Origin: Sutterella parvirubra YIT 11816
Lineage (GTDB): Bacteria > Pseudomonadota > Gammaproteobacteria > Burkholderiales > Burkholderiaceae_F
DNA length: 13,909 nt
Assembly (NCBI RefSeq): GCF_000250875.1
Contig: NZ_JH605013.1
Span: 1 to 13,909, forward strand
Direction of reading: 5' to 3'
Below the pieces are notes generated by a model. That model saw only the letters and a program-made list of their open reading frames with translations. It was not told where the DNA came from and searched no databases. This document shows, piece after piece, positions 1-6,220 of this stretch. Each line of letters begins with the position of its first letter. Position 1 is the stretch's first letter. The translations under genes and the position numbers were made by a program.

Positions 1-24
1 CAGGTCCGAAATACGTACCCTCAT
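1..24 (-). CDS. Start of a further gene running off the window (partial)
   Basis: The TGA stop of the 217-aa gene at 21-674 overlaps an ATG at 22-24 in an ATGA arrangement. From that ATG the frame reads MRVRISDL before the window ends. The same overlap type joins other genes of this operon, so a translationally coupled downstream gene is plausible. Only eight codons are visible, no separate ribosome binding site is obvious, and no product can be named. It could equally be the continuation of the upstream protein after a frameshift. Confidence 0.35.
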
Positions 25-674
25 CCCATGGCGGTCTCGGGGTAGTGCGCGAGCCGGTAGGCGGTCTCTTCGCGTTGGAACTTCTCCACGGCTTCGCGGG
101 CCTTCCGGGGCCAGTCCTTCTGGTCCGCGGCGGCGAGAAGCTTCTTGGAGAAGACCGCGGAGGTGACGGAGAGAAACTCGTCCACTGCGGCGCCCGCGAC
201 GCGGTCTTCTTCGCGGAGGCTCGGGAGGATTTCGTTTCGCCAACCGTTCAAGACCGCGCGGACTTCGTCCAACACCCGATCGGGCTCACCCTTTTTGAGC
301 GCCCCCGAGCCCTTCACCATCGGGCGGATCGCCGCCTTGAAGGCGGCGCGGATCCCCAGGCCGAAGCGCTTCAGGGCGCGCTCGCGGCGTTCCTTCGGGC
401 GCTTGAGCGCGACGGCCAAAAGCTCCCGCGAGACGCCGCCCGCGAGAAAGGTCGAGAGCGGACGCTGCGGCGGGCGCATGCGGACGTAGTTCTTGAGGTT
501 CCGGAGAAACTCCTCGCTCGGGTACGTGTCGCGGTTGACGAGGAGCACCGCGGGAAGAAAGAAGTACGTCTCCACCGCGTAGCGGCAGTCCGTGTCGCCC
601 GGGGCCATGACAAGGCCCTGCTTGAATTCGATCTGTCGGCTCCCGTGAAGCCGGATGCTCTCGGCGACGCGCAT
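21..674 (-). CDS. Unrecognised 217-aa protein
   Basis: I do not recognise this protein. It starts at an ATG behind a strong AGGAGG ribosome binding site. The N-terminal part (about residues 10-75) is the most motif-like, with a GDTDCRYAVETYFFLP stretch at 26-41 and an aromatic/basic FLRNLKNYVRMRPP stretch at 57-70. The rest (about 80-205) is strongly helical and rich in Arg, Lys, Glu and Ala. There is no signal peptide and no convincing membrane segment apart from the short hydrophobic FFLPAVLLV. It follows the LysE-type exporter by 33 bases in the same direction, so it is probably the distal part of that operon. It ends in an ATGA overlap with the next frame, which leaves open that it is the first part of a longer, split protein. 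Confidence 0.75.
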   Translation of the reverse strand: MRVAESIRLHGSRQIEFKQGLVMAPGDTDCRYAVETYFFLPAVLLVNRDTYPSEEFLRNLKNYVRMRPPQRPLSTFLAGGVSRELLAVALKRPKERRERALKRFGLGIRAAFKAAIRPMVKGSGALKKGEPDRVLDEVRAVLNGWRNEILPSLREEDRVAGAAVDEFLSVTSAVFSKKLLAAADQKDWPRKAREAVEKFQREETAYRLAHYPETAMG

Positions 675-707
675 GGTGAACCTCCTGCCTGACCTTCCGA
701 GATTACC

Positions 708-1328
708 TCAGAAGAACGTGCCCCACAGCACCCACAGCGCAAGTCCGATGAAGACGAACCCGGTGATGCGGGTCATGAGAATGGGCCCGTTCCCCTTCAT
801 GAGGAACCGGCGGGCGTGCCCGGCGGCGACGGCGTAGGCGATCATCGTCGCGAACACCATCAGGACGTAGACCGAGACCAAAAGCGTCACCTGCGGGACG
901 TAGGGAATCGCGGGGTCGATGAACTGAGGAAGGAGCGACACCGCGAAGATCATCGGCTGCGGGTTCGTGAGCGAAATCACGATCGCCTTCACGAAGAGCG
1001 TGCGGCCGCTCTCTTCGCCCCCGAAGCCCGGCGCGTGCGCGCGCGGGGCCGAAGCCAGGAGCTTCTTGACGCCCAGGTAGACGAGCACCCCGGCGCCCGC
1101 GGTCTTCACCGCGGCGAAGAGCTTCGGGCTCGCCGCCATGATGACGCCCAACCCCGAGACGGCCAGCACGAAGAGGATCCCGATCCCGAGCGCGAGCCCC
1201 AGGGCCGCGCCCACCGTCCGGCGCCAACCGTTTTCGACCGCGAGCGTCACGATCATCACGACGCCGAGACCGGGCGTGAGGATGTTGACCCAACTCGTCA
1301 GGAGAAAGAGTGCGAAGTGTTCGCTCAT
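708..1328 (-). CDS. LysE/RhtB-family amino-acid exporter
   Basis: This is a 206-aa inner-membrane protein of the LysE/RhtB translocator family, which exports amino acids or related small metabolites using the proton gradient. The family hallmark NILTPG is at residues 15-20, and the conserved central segment LTNPQPMIFAVSLLPQF is at 120-136. About five to six hydrophobic helices can be traced (around 5-30, 38-63, 69-92, 112-135, 145-170 and 185-205). Length is normal for the family. The ATG overlaps the TGA of the hybrid kinase gene by four bases (ATGA), and a GAAGGAG ribosome binding site lies just upstream inside the kinase gene. Exporter and kinase are therefore translationally coupled. The substrate cannot be told from sequence. 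Confidence 0.9.
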   Translation of the reverse strand: MSEHFALFLLTSWVNILTPGLGVVMIVTLAVENGWRRTVGAALGLALGIGILFVLAVSGLGVIMAASPKLFAAVKTAGAGVLVYLGVKKLLASAPRAHAPGFGGEESGRTLFVKAIVISLTNPQPMIFAVSLLPQFIDPAIPYVPQVTLLVSVYVLMVFATMIAYAVAAGHARRFLMKGNGPILMTRITGFVFIGLALWVLWGTFF

Positions 1329-3343
1329 CGCGCCGCTCCTTCGGTCGCGTCCTCGGAAGACCCGTCGGCGTGGGGAGCGTCGGGTGCCTCAGAAGCTTCC
1401 CGGTCCTTGGCCGCCTCCGCCTCCGCTTCGCGCAGGAGCGCCGCGACGGCTTGATTGAGCACGTCGGGCGTCACCGGCTTCTGGAGCACCTGCGGCATCT
1501 TCTCGGGGCGTTCGCCGTCGGCCTGACGGAGTTCTTCGAGGTCGGCTTCAATGAGGTCCGCCGCCACCGCCGTCACGACGACGGTGGGCACCGCACGGCC
1601 GACGAGGCGCTCCAGCCTCGCCGCGAATTCGATCCCCGTCGGCTCGTCTTCGCCGAAGTTGTAGTCGGTGATCAAGACGAAGGGCTTCCCGTCCGTCCCT
1701 TCCGCCTCTTCGGCGTGCGCGAGGAAGGCGGAGAGCGTCGTTTCGTCGGGCGTACCGGAATCCACCACGTCGGCGCCCCAGCTGCGGAGCGTCGCCGCCA
1801 GGGCTTCCCGCACGGTCGGATTGTCTTCGAGGAGCGCCGCATGCGCGCGGATCGTCTCCAACGCGCGGCGCGCAGGACGCCCGCCCGGAAGGGCGGCGCC
1901 GGCGCCGCCCGGCGTCACGGCGATCCTGAAGACGCTCCCGCGGCCCGGGCGCGAGCCCACGGAAATCTTCCAGTCGAGCTGCTTCGCCAAGCCCTTCACG
2001 ATCGAGAGCCCGAGACCGAAGCCCGACCCCGGGCGGTCCATGCCGGCGCGCCCGCGGTAGAAGGTTTCGAAAATGCGCTGGGTCTCCTCCGCGCTCATCC
2101 CGGGGCCGGAGTCGTAGACCCCGAAGACGATGCGGCCGTCGAAGCGCCTCGCCCCGAGGACCACCTCGCCCTCGGCGGTGTAGCGAAGCGCATTGGTGAG
2201 GAAATTGCGAAGCCCCCGGAGGAGCAGCTGCCGGTCGGTGCGCACCGTCGCGTCGGGAGGGAGCCTCGTCGCGGTGTGGAATTGAAGCCCGGCTTTGGCG
2301 GCCTGCGGCGCGAATTCTTCCTGAAGCTGCCCCAGCACGTCGGCGACGGCCACGTCTTCGACGTGGATCTCGACGCGCCCGAACTCCATGCGGGTGACTT
2401 CGAGGACCTGCTCGACCAGGGTCGAGATCGACGTGGAGACGGCGGTCAGCTGCTGGACGACGGGCGCCGTCTGGGGCGTGGTGCGCCGCTGCAGGATATC
2501 GAGGTAGATCCCCATCGCCTGAAGGGGCTGACGGAGGTCGTGATTCGCCGCCGCGAAGAAGCGGGCGCGCTTCGCGCTCTCGGCTTCCGCGGCCCGGCGC
2601 GCATTCTGCGCGCGGTGGATTTCGGTGCGAAGGCGCAGCACCAGACGTTGGTTCTCGGCGTCGGTGAGGATCGAGCTCACGACCATTTCGGACAACCTGC
2701 GGCCGCAATAGAAGATGAAGACCGTCACCGCGACGATGATCACGGAAATCAGCGTGCGGCTCACGGAGTACTGCACCGCGACCGCGACGGTCAGGGGCGC
2801 CAGGGAGAGGAGCGTGAAGGCGGTGAGGCTCGGCATCCAGCACGCATAGACGGGCCAGCTCGCGAAGGTCACGGCGACGATGACGGCCACGGTCGTCACC
2901 TGCGTGACGCCCGAGACCGGAAACGGGAACACCGCCCCGGCGATTCCCCAAACGAGCCCCGCCCCGAAGGCGAGCCACGTCCAACGGCGGATCCAGATGC
3001 GCACCCGCGCGACCCGCTCGCGGTCGCGCCAGAAGTTCCTCGCAAAGAGAAGCGACATGTAGATGACGATCAACCCCAGCACGGCCCAAACGACGAGAAA
3101 CCACTGGCTCATTCCGGACTCCCAGAAGAGCCCGAGAAGGGATACCATCCCGACGAACTGCGCCGCCAAGGCGACGGGGTGAAGCCTCAGCATCGAGTGG
3201 ATGAGCTTCACGAGCGTGCGCGCGGTGATGCTGCGCGCGGCGGGGGTGAGGAAGAACGCCTTCAGAAAGTCCCGCGTGCGGCGGGCGGTGCGGGCCGTAC
3301 GACCTTTCCTGCCGTTGAGGCCGTCTTTCGCTGCGGAGGTCAC
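1325..3343 (-). CDS. Membrane hybrid sensor histidine kinase with C-terminal receiver domain
   Basis: This 672-aa hybrid two-component protein has about six hydrophobic helices at roughly residues 57-212 with no sizeable periplasmic domain, which suggests sensing in or near the membrane. A linker helix (228-262) leads to the HisKA region, with the phospho-accepting His268 in AANHDLRQPLQAM. The ATPase domain shows the N box (NFLTNALRYT, 380-389), G1 (DSGPGMS, 411-417) and G2 (GSGFGLGLSIVKG, 439-451). The receiver domain begins near 500, with acidic E506/D507, phospho-acceptor Asp560 and conserved Lys622. No DNA-binding output domain and no separate response regulator are present in the window. 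The start is a GTG overlapping the TGA of the LD-carboxypeptidase gene (GTGA), with AAGGAGG nine bases upstream. The C-terminal tail after 640 is low-complexity and acidic. The signal is unknown; coupling to a LysE exporter suggests an amino-acid-like cue, which is inference. Confidence 0.93.
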   Translation of the reverse strand: MTSAAKDGLNGRKGRTARTARRTRDFLKAFFLTPAARSITARTLVKLIHSMLRLHPVALAAQFVGMVSLLGLFWESGMSQWFLVVWAVLGLIVIYMSLLFARNFWRDRERVARVRIWIRRWTWLAFGAGLVWGIAGAVFPFPVSGVTQVTTVAVIVAVTFASWPVYACWMPSLTAFTLLSLAPLTVAVAVQYSVSRTLISVIIVAVTVFIFYCGRRLSEMVVSSILTDAENQRLVLRLRTEIHRAQNARRAAEAESAKRARFFAAANHDLRQPLQAMGIYLDILQRRTTPQTAPVVQQLTAVSTSISTLVEQVLEVTRMEFGRVEIHVEDVAVADVLGQLQEEFAPQAAKAGLQFHTATRLPPDATVRTDRQLLLRGLRNFLTNALRYTAEGEVVLGARRFDGRIVFGVYDSGPGMSAEETQRIFETFYRGRAGMDRPGSGFGLGLSIVKGLAKQLDWKISVGSRPGRGSVFRIAVTPGGAGAALPGGRPARRALETIRAHAALLEDNPTVREALAATLRSWGADVVDSGTPDETTLSAFLAHAEEAEGTDGKPFVLITDYNFGEDEPTGIEFAARLERLVGRAVPTVVVTAVAADLIEADLEELRQADGERPEKMPQVLQKPVTPDVLNQAVAALLREAEAEAAKDREASEAPDAPHADGSSEDATEGAAR

Positions 3344-4383
3344 GAGGAGAGCCCTCCTTCCAGAAGAGCGCCGACCGACGCGAGGTGCGCTCGGCCCTCG
3401 CCGACAGTGAGTTCGGCTTCAACGCCGAAGGGCACCGCGCGGCGCTCCGCCCCGTGCCCGATGGGGAAGTCCGAGACGAGCGCCGTCCCGGCGGGGAGAA
3501 TGCTCCGGATGAAGGCGACGGCGTCCGCGAGCCGGAAGTCGTTCGTCCACTTGGCGGCGCGGTCGGCCCCGGCGAAGTTCCCGAGGAGCACGGCGCGCTG
3601 GTGCCCGAGGATCCCGGCGTCGGCAAGTTGAAGGAGCATCCGCTCGATCCGGTAGGCGCTCTCGCCCACGTCTTCGAGGTAGAGGATCCCGCCCGACATC
3701 CGTTCGGCGTCAAGCCACGGCGTCCCGACGAGGCTCGTCACCATCGCGAGGTTGCCGCCCCAGAGGAGTCCCCGCTGCGTGAAGGACCAGGCGTCGGCCG
3801 ACGCCGTCTTCCAGGAGAAGCCCGGCCAGGCTTCGGGCGTGGTCTTGGCGGCCGCGAAGAACGCCTCGACGCTCTCTTTGTTCAACGTCGTCGGCGCGTC
3901 GGGCGTGTTGACGAGGTGCGCAAAGGAACTCAGCGTCGGCCCGTGCCAGGAGGCGCGGCCGGTCTTGGTCCAAAGCGCCGCCTGGTACGCCGTGAAGTCC
4001 GAAAACCCCATCGCGGGGATCTTGGATTCGGCAAGAGCCGACCAGTCGAAGCGCCGCAGAAGCCGCGTCATCCCGTAGCCGCCGCGAAGCGCGAGCACAA
4101 GATCCGCGTCCGAGGTCGCCGCCCGCATCCACGCGAGCGCTCGCGCCTCGTCCGTATCGGAAAACCGCCCGACGCTTCGCATGACGCCGTAGAGCGTCGC
4201 CGAGGCGCCTTGGGTTTCGAGCCAACGGAGGCCCTTTTCAAGGAGGGCGTGGTCGACCTCGCCCTCGGGGGTGAGAAGCTGGCGCGAAGGCGCCGCCACG
4301 GCGACGTGAAGGCCATCAAGAGGCAGGTCTTCAAGAGGCCTCACGGGACCATCGGATTCCGGCATTTTGGGGTTCGCGGGCAT
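3340..4383 (-). CDS. LD-carboxypeptidase (peptidase family S66, LdcA-like)
   Basis: This cytoplasmic serine peptidase of 347 aa resembles muramoyltetrapeptide carboxypeptidase, which removes the terminal D-alanine from murein tetrapeptides during cell-wall recycling. Counting from the ATG at 4383, the family features are LRGGYG (99-104), the nucleophile Ser128 in GFSDF, catalytic Glu237 in YLEDVGE, and His310 in FPIGHG. GLLWGGNLAMVTSLVGTP (205-222) is also typical of S66. The open frame extends upstream to a TTG inside tadA, but the ATG at 4381-4383 has a GTGAGG motif five bases upstream and follows the tadA stop by seven bases, so I prefer it. The gene overlaps the downstream kinase start. 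Some S66 enzymes instead cleave microcin C or other peptide-nucleotides, so murein recycling is the likely but not the only role. Confidence 0.9.
   Translation of the reverse strand: MPANPKMPESDGPVRPLEDLPLDGLHVAVAAPSRQLLTPEGEVDHALLEKGLRWLETQGASATLYGVMRSVGRFSDTDEARALAWMRAATSDADLVLALRGGYGMTRLLRRFDWSALAESKIPAMGFSDFTAYQAALWTKTGRASWHGPTLSSFAHLVNTPDAPTTLNKESVEAFFAAAKTTPEAWPGFSWKTASADAWSFTQRGLLWGGNLAMVTSLVGTPWLDAERMSGGILYLEDVGESAYRIERMLLQLADAGILGHQRAVLLGNFAGADRAAKWTNDFRLADAVAFIRSILPAGTALVSDFPIGHGAERRAVPFGVEAELTVGEGRAHLASVGALLEGGLSS
3353..3359 (-). promoter_or_regulatory. Ribosome binding site deciding the GTG start of the hybrid kinase
   Basis: AAGGAGG reads on the minus strand nine bases before the GTG at 3341-3343, inside the end of the LD-carboxypeptidase gene. 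It supports the GTG, which overlaps the upstream stop codon, as the true start. Confidence 0.8.
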
Positions 4384-4390
4384 CAGGGCC

Positions 4391-5308
4391 TCACTTCGCG
4401 CGGCGCGCGGCAAAAAAGTCGGAGAGAAGCTTCGCGGCGGCCTCGGCCCCCACGCCCGACGTGACGTGCGGGCGGTGGTTGACGCCGGGGACGGCGAAGA
4501 GTTCCAAGGCGCCCGCCACCGCGCCGCGTCGGGGGTCAGGCGCCCCGTAGACGATCCGCGCGCAGCGCGCCTCCGCGATCGCCCCCGCGCACATCGGGCA
4601 GGGTTCGAGCGTGACGTAGAGCGTGGTGCCGTTCAAGCGGTGGTTCCCGAGCTTTCTCGCCGCCTCCCGCATCACGAGCACCTCGGCGTGCGCCGTCGGA
4701 TCCTTGTCGCGGATCGTGCGGTTGCCCGCACGGGCGACGATCTCGCCCTCCCTCACCAACACCGCCCCGACGGGGACCTCACCCGCGGCGCCCGCGGCCT
4801 CGGCCTCCTTTTGGGCTTCCGCCATGAAGCGCGCGTCCGCCTCGTCGTCGATGAGGGGCGCGGGCGGCGCGTTCACCTCGCGGTTGCGGGCTTGGAGCGC
4901 TTCGCGGGCGCGCCGGCGGCGCTCCTCCAGAATCACCTGGGCGCTTTCGATCTCGTCCAAAAGCCTGCAGCGGGAGACGTCGATCCGGGGTTCGAGCCTG
5001 GAGACGAAACCACCGTCCGTTTCTTCCAAAAGCCCCCAGGATTTGGCGAGCGCGATCAATTCTTCGGGTTCGGCGCGCAGCCAATCGGCTTCGTCGCGAA
5101 GGAATCCCTTGACGGCGCGCTCCAGCGCCTCGCTGTCGAACGTCCCCTCGGGGACGCCCAAAAGCATCGCGCCCGCGACGACCCTCAGGTCGTCTTCGTT
5201 CGCGCGTCCGATCGACTCGAGTCCGGCGCCGCGGCGGATCGAGAGCGCGGTGAAGCGCTCGACGTCCGCGGTCGAGTAGTCGGGCTGAAGCATGCGGTAG
5301 GCGCTCAC
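4391..5308 (-). CDS. tadA: tRNA-specific adenosine deaminase TadA with long N-terminal extension
   Basis: The C-terminal half (about residues 155-303) is a TadA deaminase, which converts adenosine 34 of tRNA-Arg(ACG) to inosine. The zinc site is intact: His207 and catalytic Glu209 in TAHAEV, with Cys237 and Cys240 in LEPCPMCAGA. EVPVGAVLV (177-185) and RIVYGAPDPRRGA (251-263) also match the tRNA deaminase branch. At 305 aa it is about 140 residues longer than usual. The extra N-terminus (1-150) is not recognised: it is helical and acidic, with a stretch around 62-98 that could be a winged-helix-like fold, then a charged probable coiled coil (116-145) as a linker. The start is a GTG with AGGAG upstream. 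It is the first gene of the operon with the LD-carboxypeptidase. Confidence 0.92.
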   Translation of the reverse strand: MSAYRMLQPDYSTADVERFTALSIRRGAGLESIGRANEDDLRVVAGAMLLGVPEGTFDSEALERAVKGFLRDEADWLRAEPEELIALAKSWGLLEETDGGFVSRLEPRIDVSRCRLLDEIESAQVILEERRRRAREALQARNREVNAPPAPLIDDEADARFMAEAQKEAEAAGAAGEVPVGAVLVREGEIVARAGNRTIRDKDPTAHAEVLVMREAARKLGNHRLNGTTLYVTLEPCPMCAGAIAEARCARIVYGAPDPRRGAVAGALELFAVPGVNHRPHVTSGVGAEAAAKLLSDFFAARRAK

Positions 5309-5378
5309 GGGCGGGCTCTCCTAAAATAGGCGCGGAAACCTTCCCGAAAACACAATCTTTTCTTCGGAACGCCGCGCC
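5309..5378. promoter_or_regulatory. Divergent intergenic region between tadA and the secreted-protein gene
   Basis: Seventy bases separate two divergent starts, so promoters for both directions must lie here or just inside the genes. The region is more AT-rich than its surroundings. It holds the short palindrome CCTAAAATAGG at 5320-5330 and a T/C-rich run at 5356-5365. The palindrome looks like a -10 element on either strand, but on the minus side it directly abuts the tadA ribosome binding site, which argues against a -10 role there. I see no convincing -35 for either direction. Confidence 0.3.
5318..5322 (-). promoter_or_regulatory. Ribosome binding site deciding the GTG start of tadA
   Basis: AGGAG reads on the minus strand nine bases before the GTG at 5306-5308. 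The next in-frame ATG (5291-5293) lacks such a site at proper distance. This shows that the long N-terminal extension of TadA is probably translated. Confidence 0.7.
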
Positions 5379-5804
5379 ATGCTGAGACTGAACGTTGCGG
5401 CCGCACTGTCGGCCGCGCTTCTTGGAATTGTACCCGCCGCCGCTTGGGCCTCCGCCCAAAGCGAGAAGCTCGCAACCTGCCTGCACCAGAACGCGGGCCA
5501 GGCCGACAAGGAGGCGCTCGTCCAGTGGGCGTTTGTCGCGATCGGCCGCACCTCGCCCGCCCGCGAAGTGGTCCGCATCCCCGACGCGAAGACCCGCCAG
5601 GTCGAATCGAACGCGCAGAAGATGCTCACCCGCCTCGTCACGAAGCACTGCGCCCGCGAGGCGGCGACGCTCGCCTTCACCGACCCCAAGAACGGCCTGC
5701 AGGACACTTTGGGCGAGCTCGCCCGCAAGCTCGCCGCGGACGAGTTGAAGAAGCGCGTGAACCCCGTGCTTCCGCTCACGATCACGGATCTGCTCAAGCC
5801 CTGA
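5379..5804 (+). CDS. Small secreted protein of unknown function
   Basis: This 141-aa protein has a clear Sec signal peptide: a positively charged start, a hydrophobic core at about residues 6-22, and a likely cleavage site after ASA at 24-26. The mature part of about 115 residues is mostly helical, with two cysteines (Cys34 in ATCLHQN and Cys91 in TKHCARE) that could form a disulfide in the periplasm. The pattern CL..N....D...L..W.F.A resembles small uncharacterised periplasmic proteins of Proteobacteria as I recall them, but I cannot name a family. It is the only plus-strand gene in the window, is monocistronic, and is followed by a hairpin terminator. The ribosome binding site is weak (GGAAC before the ATG). 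Confidence 0.8.
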   Translation: MLRLNVAAALSAALLGIVPAAAWASAQSEKLATCLHQNAGQADKEALVQWAFVAIGRTSPAREVVRIPDAKTRQVESNAQKMLTRLVTKHCAREAATLAFTDPKNGLQDTLGELARKLAADELKKRVNPVLPLTITDLLKP

Positions 5805-5848
5805 GCGGGCTCGGATTCGGCGGGTTCCCTGCCCGCCCCCGAACGACT

Positions 5849-5872
5849 TCGGCCCCGGTTCCCCGGGGCCGA
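5849..5872 (+). terminator. Intrinsic terminator after the secreted-protein gene
   Basis: A 10-bp perfect GC-rich stem (TCGGCCCCGG pairing with CCGGGGCCGA) encloses a TTCC loop and is followed by a moderately T-rich tail (TTCGTTTC). It lies 45 bases past the stop at 5804, in the gap between convergent genes, so it may also slow transcription arriving from the minus side, although the tail is poorer there. Confidence 0.65.
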
Positions 5873-5917
5873 TTCGTTTCGGAGCCTATGGGTGGTGGCT
5901 TCAGCAACGCTGAGCCG

Positions 5918-6220
5918 TCAGTCTTCCTTCTCCGACGCCTGAGGATGCTGCGCCTCCTCCCAACGCTTCGCCGTGTCGAGCCACGGGGCCGCGCCCGTCC
6001 CGAAGACGGAGCCCGCGATGGTCGCGACTTCGGTCGTCATCGGGATCCGCCCCGCGAGGAGCTTTTCAAAGTCGTCCGGGCGCATCCCGAACCACTTCGC
6101 CGCCACCGTGGCGGGCGTGTCGTCCAACACTTCCGCAAGGAGGACGCCCGGGTGGAGCGCCGCCCCCGTATCCCGGGACTTCCCCGCCCCGCGCTTCGGC
6201 GTCGATGCGTTGGGCTTCAT
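5918..6220 (-). CDS. HigA-like helix-turn-helix protein, no adjacent toxin
   Basis: This 100-aa protein has the signature order of HigA-family antidotes: HPGVLLAEVL at 23-32, a helix-turn-helix region around 36-62 (TVAAKWFGMRPDDFEKLLAGRIPMTTEVA), and the closing FGTGAAPWLDTAKRW at 73-87, where HigA proteins typically have F.TSPEFWL.LQ. The N-terminal 20 residues are basic and probably disordered. HigA proteins bind DNA and normally neutralise a HigB nuclease, but no HigB-like gene lies on either side. The ATG overlaps the TGA of the iron alcohol dehydrogenase (ATGA), so it is cotranslated with that enzyme. It may be a stand-alone transcription factor or a remnant. The frame is open further upstream, but that part is antisense-like and overlaps the dehydrogenase. 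Confidence 0.75.
   Translation of the reverse strand: MKPNASTPKRGAGKSRDTGAALHPGVLLAEVLDDTPATVAAKWFGMRPDDFEKLLAGRIPMTTEVATIAGSVFGTGAAPWLDTAKRWEEAQHPQASEKED

Noticed and set aside
1310..3631. 773-codon open frame on the plus strand
   Set aside because: It is antisense to the hybrid kinase and rich in Arg, Gly, His and Asp, as expected of a shadow frame in GC-rich coding DNA. The opposite strand has unmistakable kinase motifs.
4384..4413. TTG start extending the LD-carboxypeptidase by ten residues into tadA
   Set aside because: The ATG at 4383 has a GTGAGG motif at good distance and a natural seven-base gap after the tadA stop.
3385..4464. 359-codon open frame on the plus strand
   Set aside because: It is a shadow of the LD-carboxypeptidase gene with Arg/Gly/Pro-rich composition.
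5322..5328. TATTTT as a -10 element for tadA
   Set aside because: It directly abuts the tadA ribosome binding site, so a transcript starting from it would lose that site.
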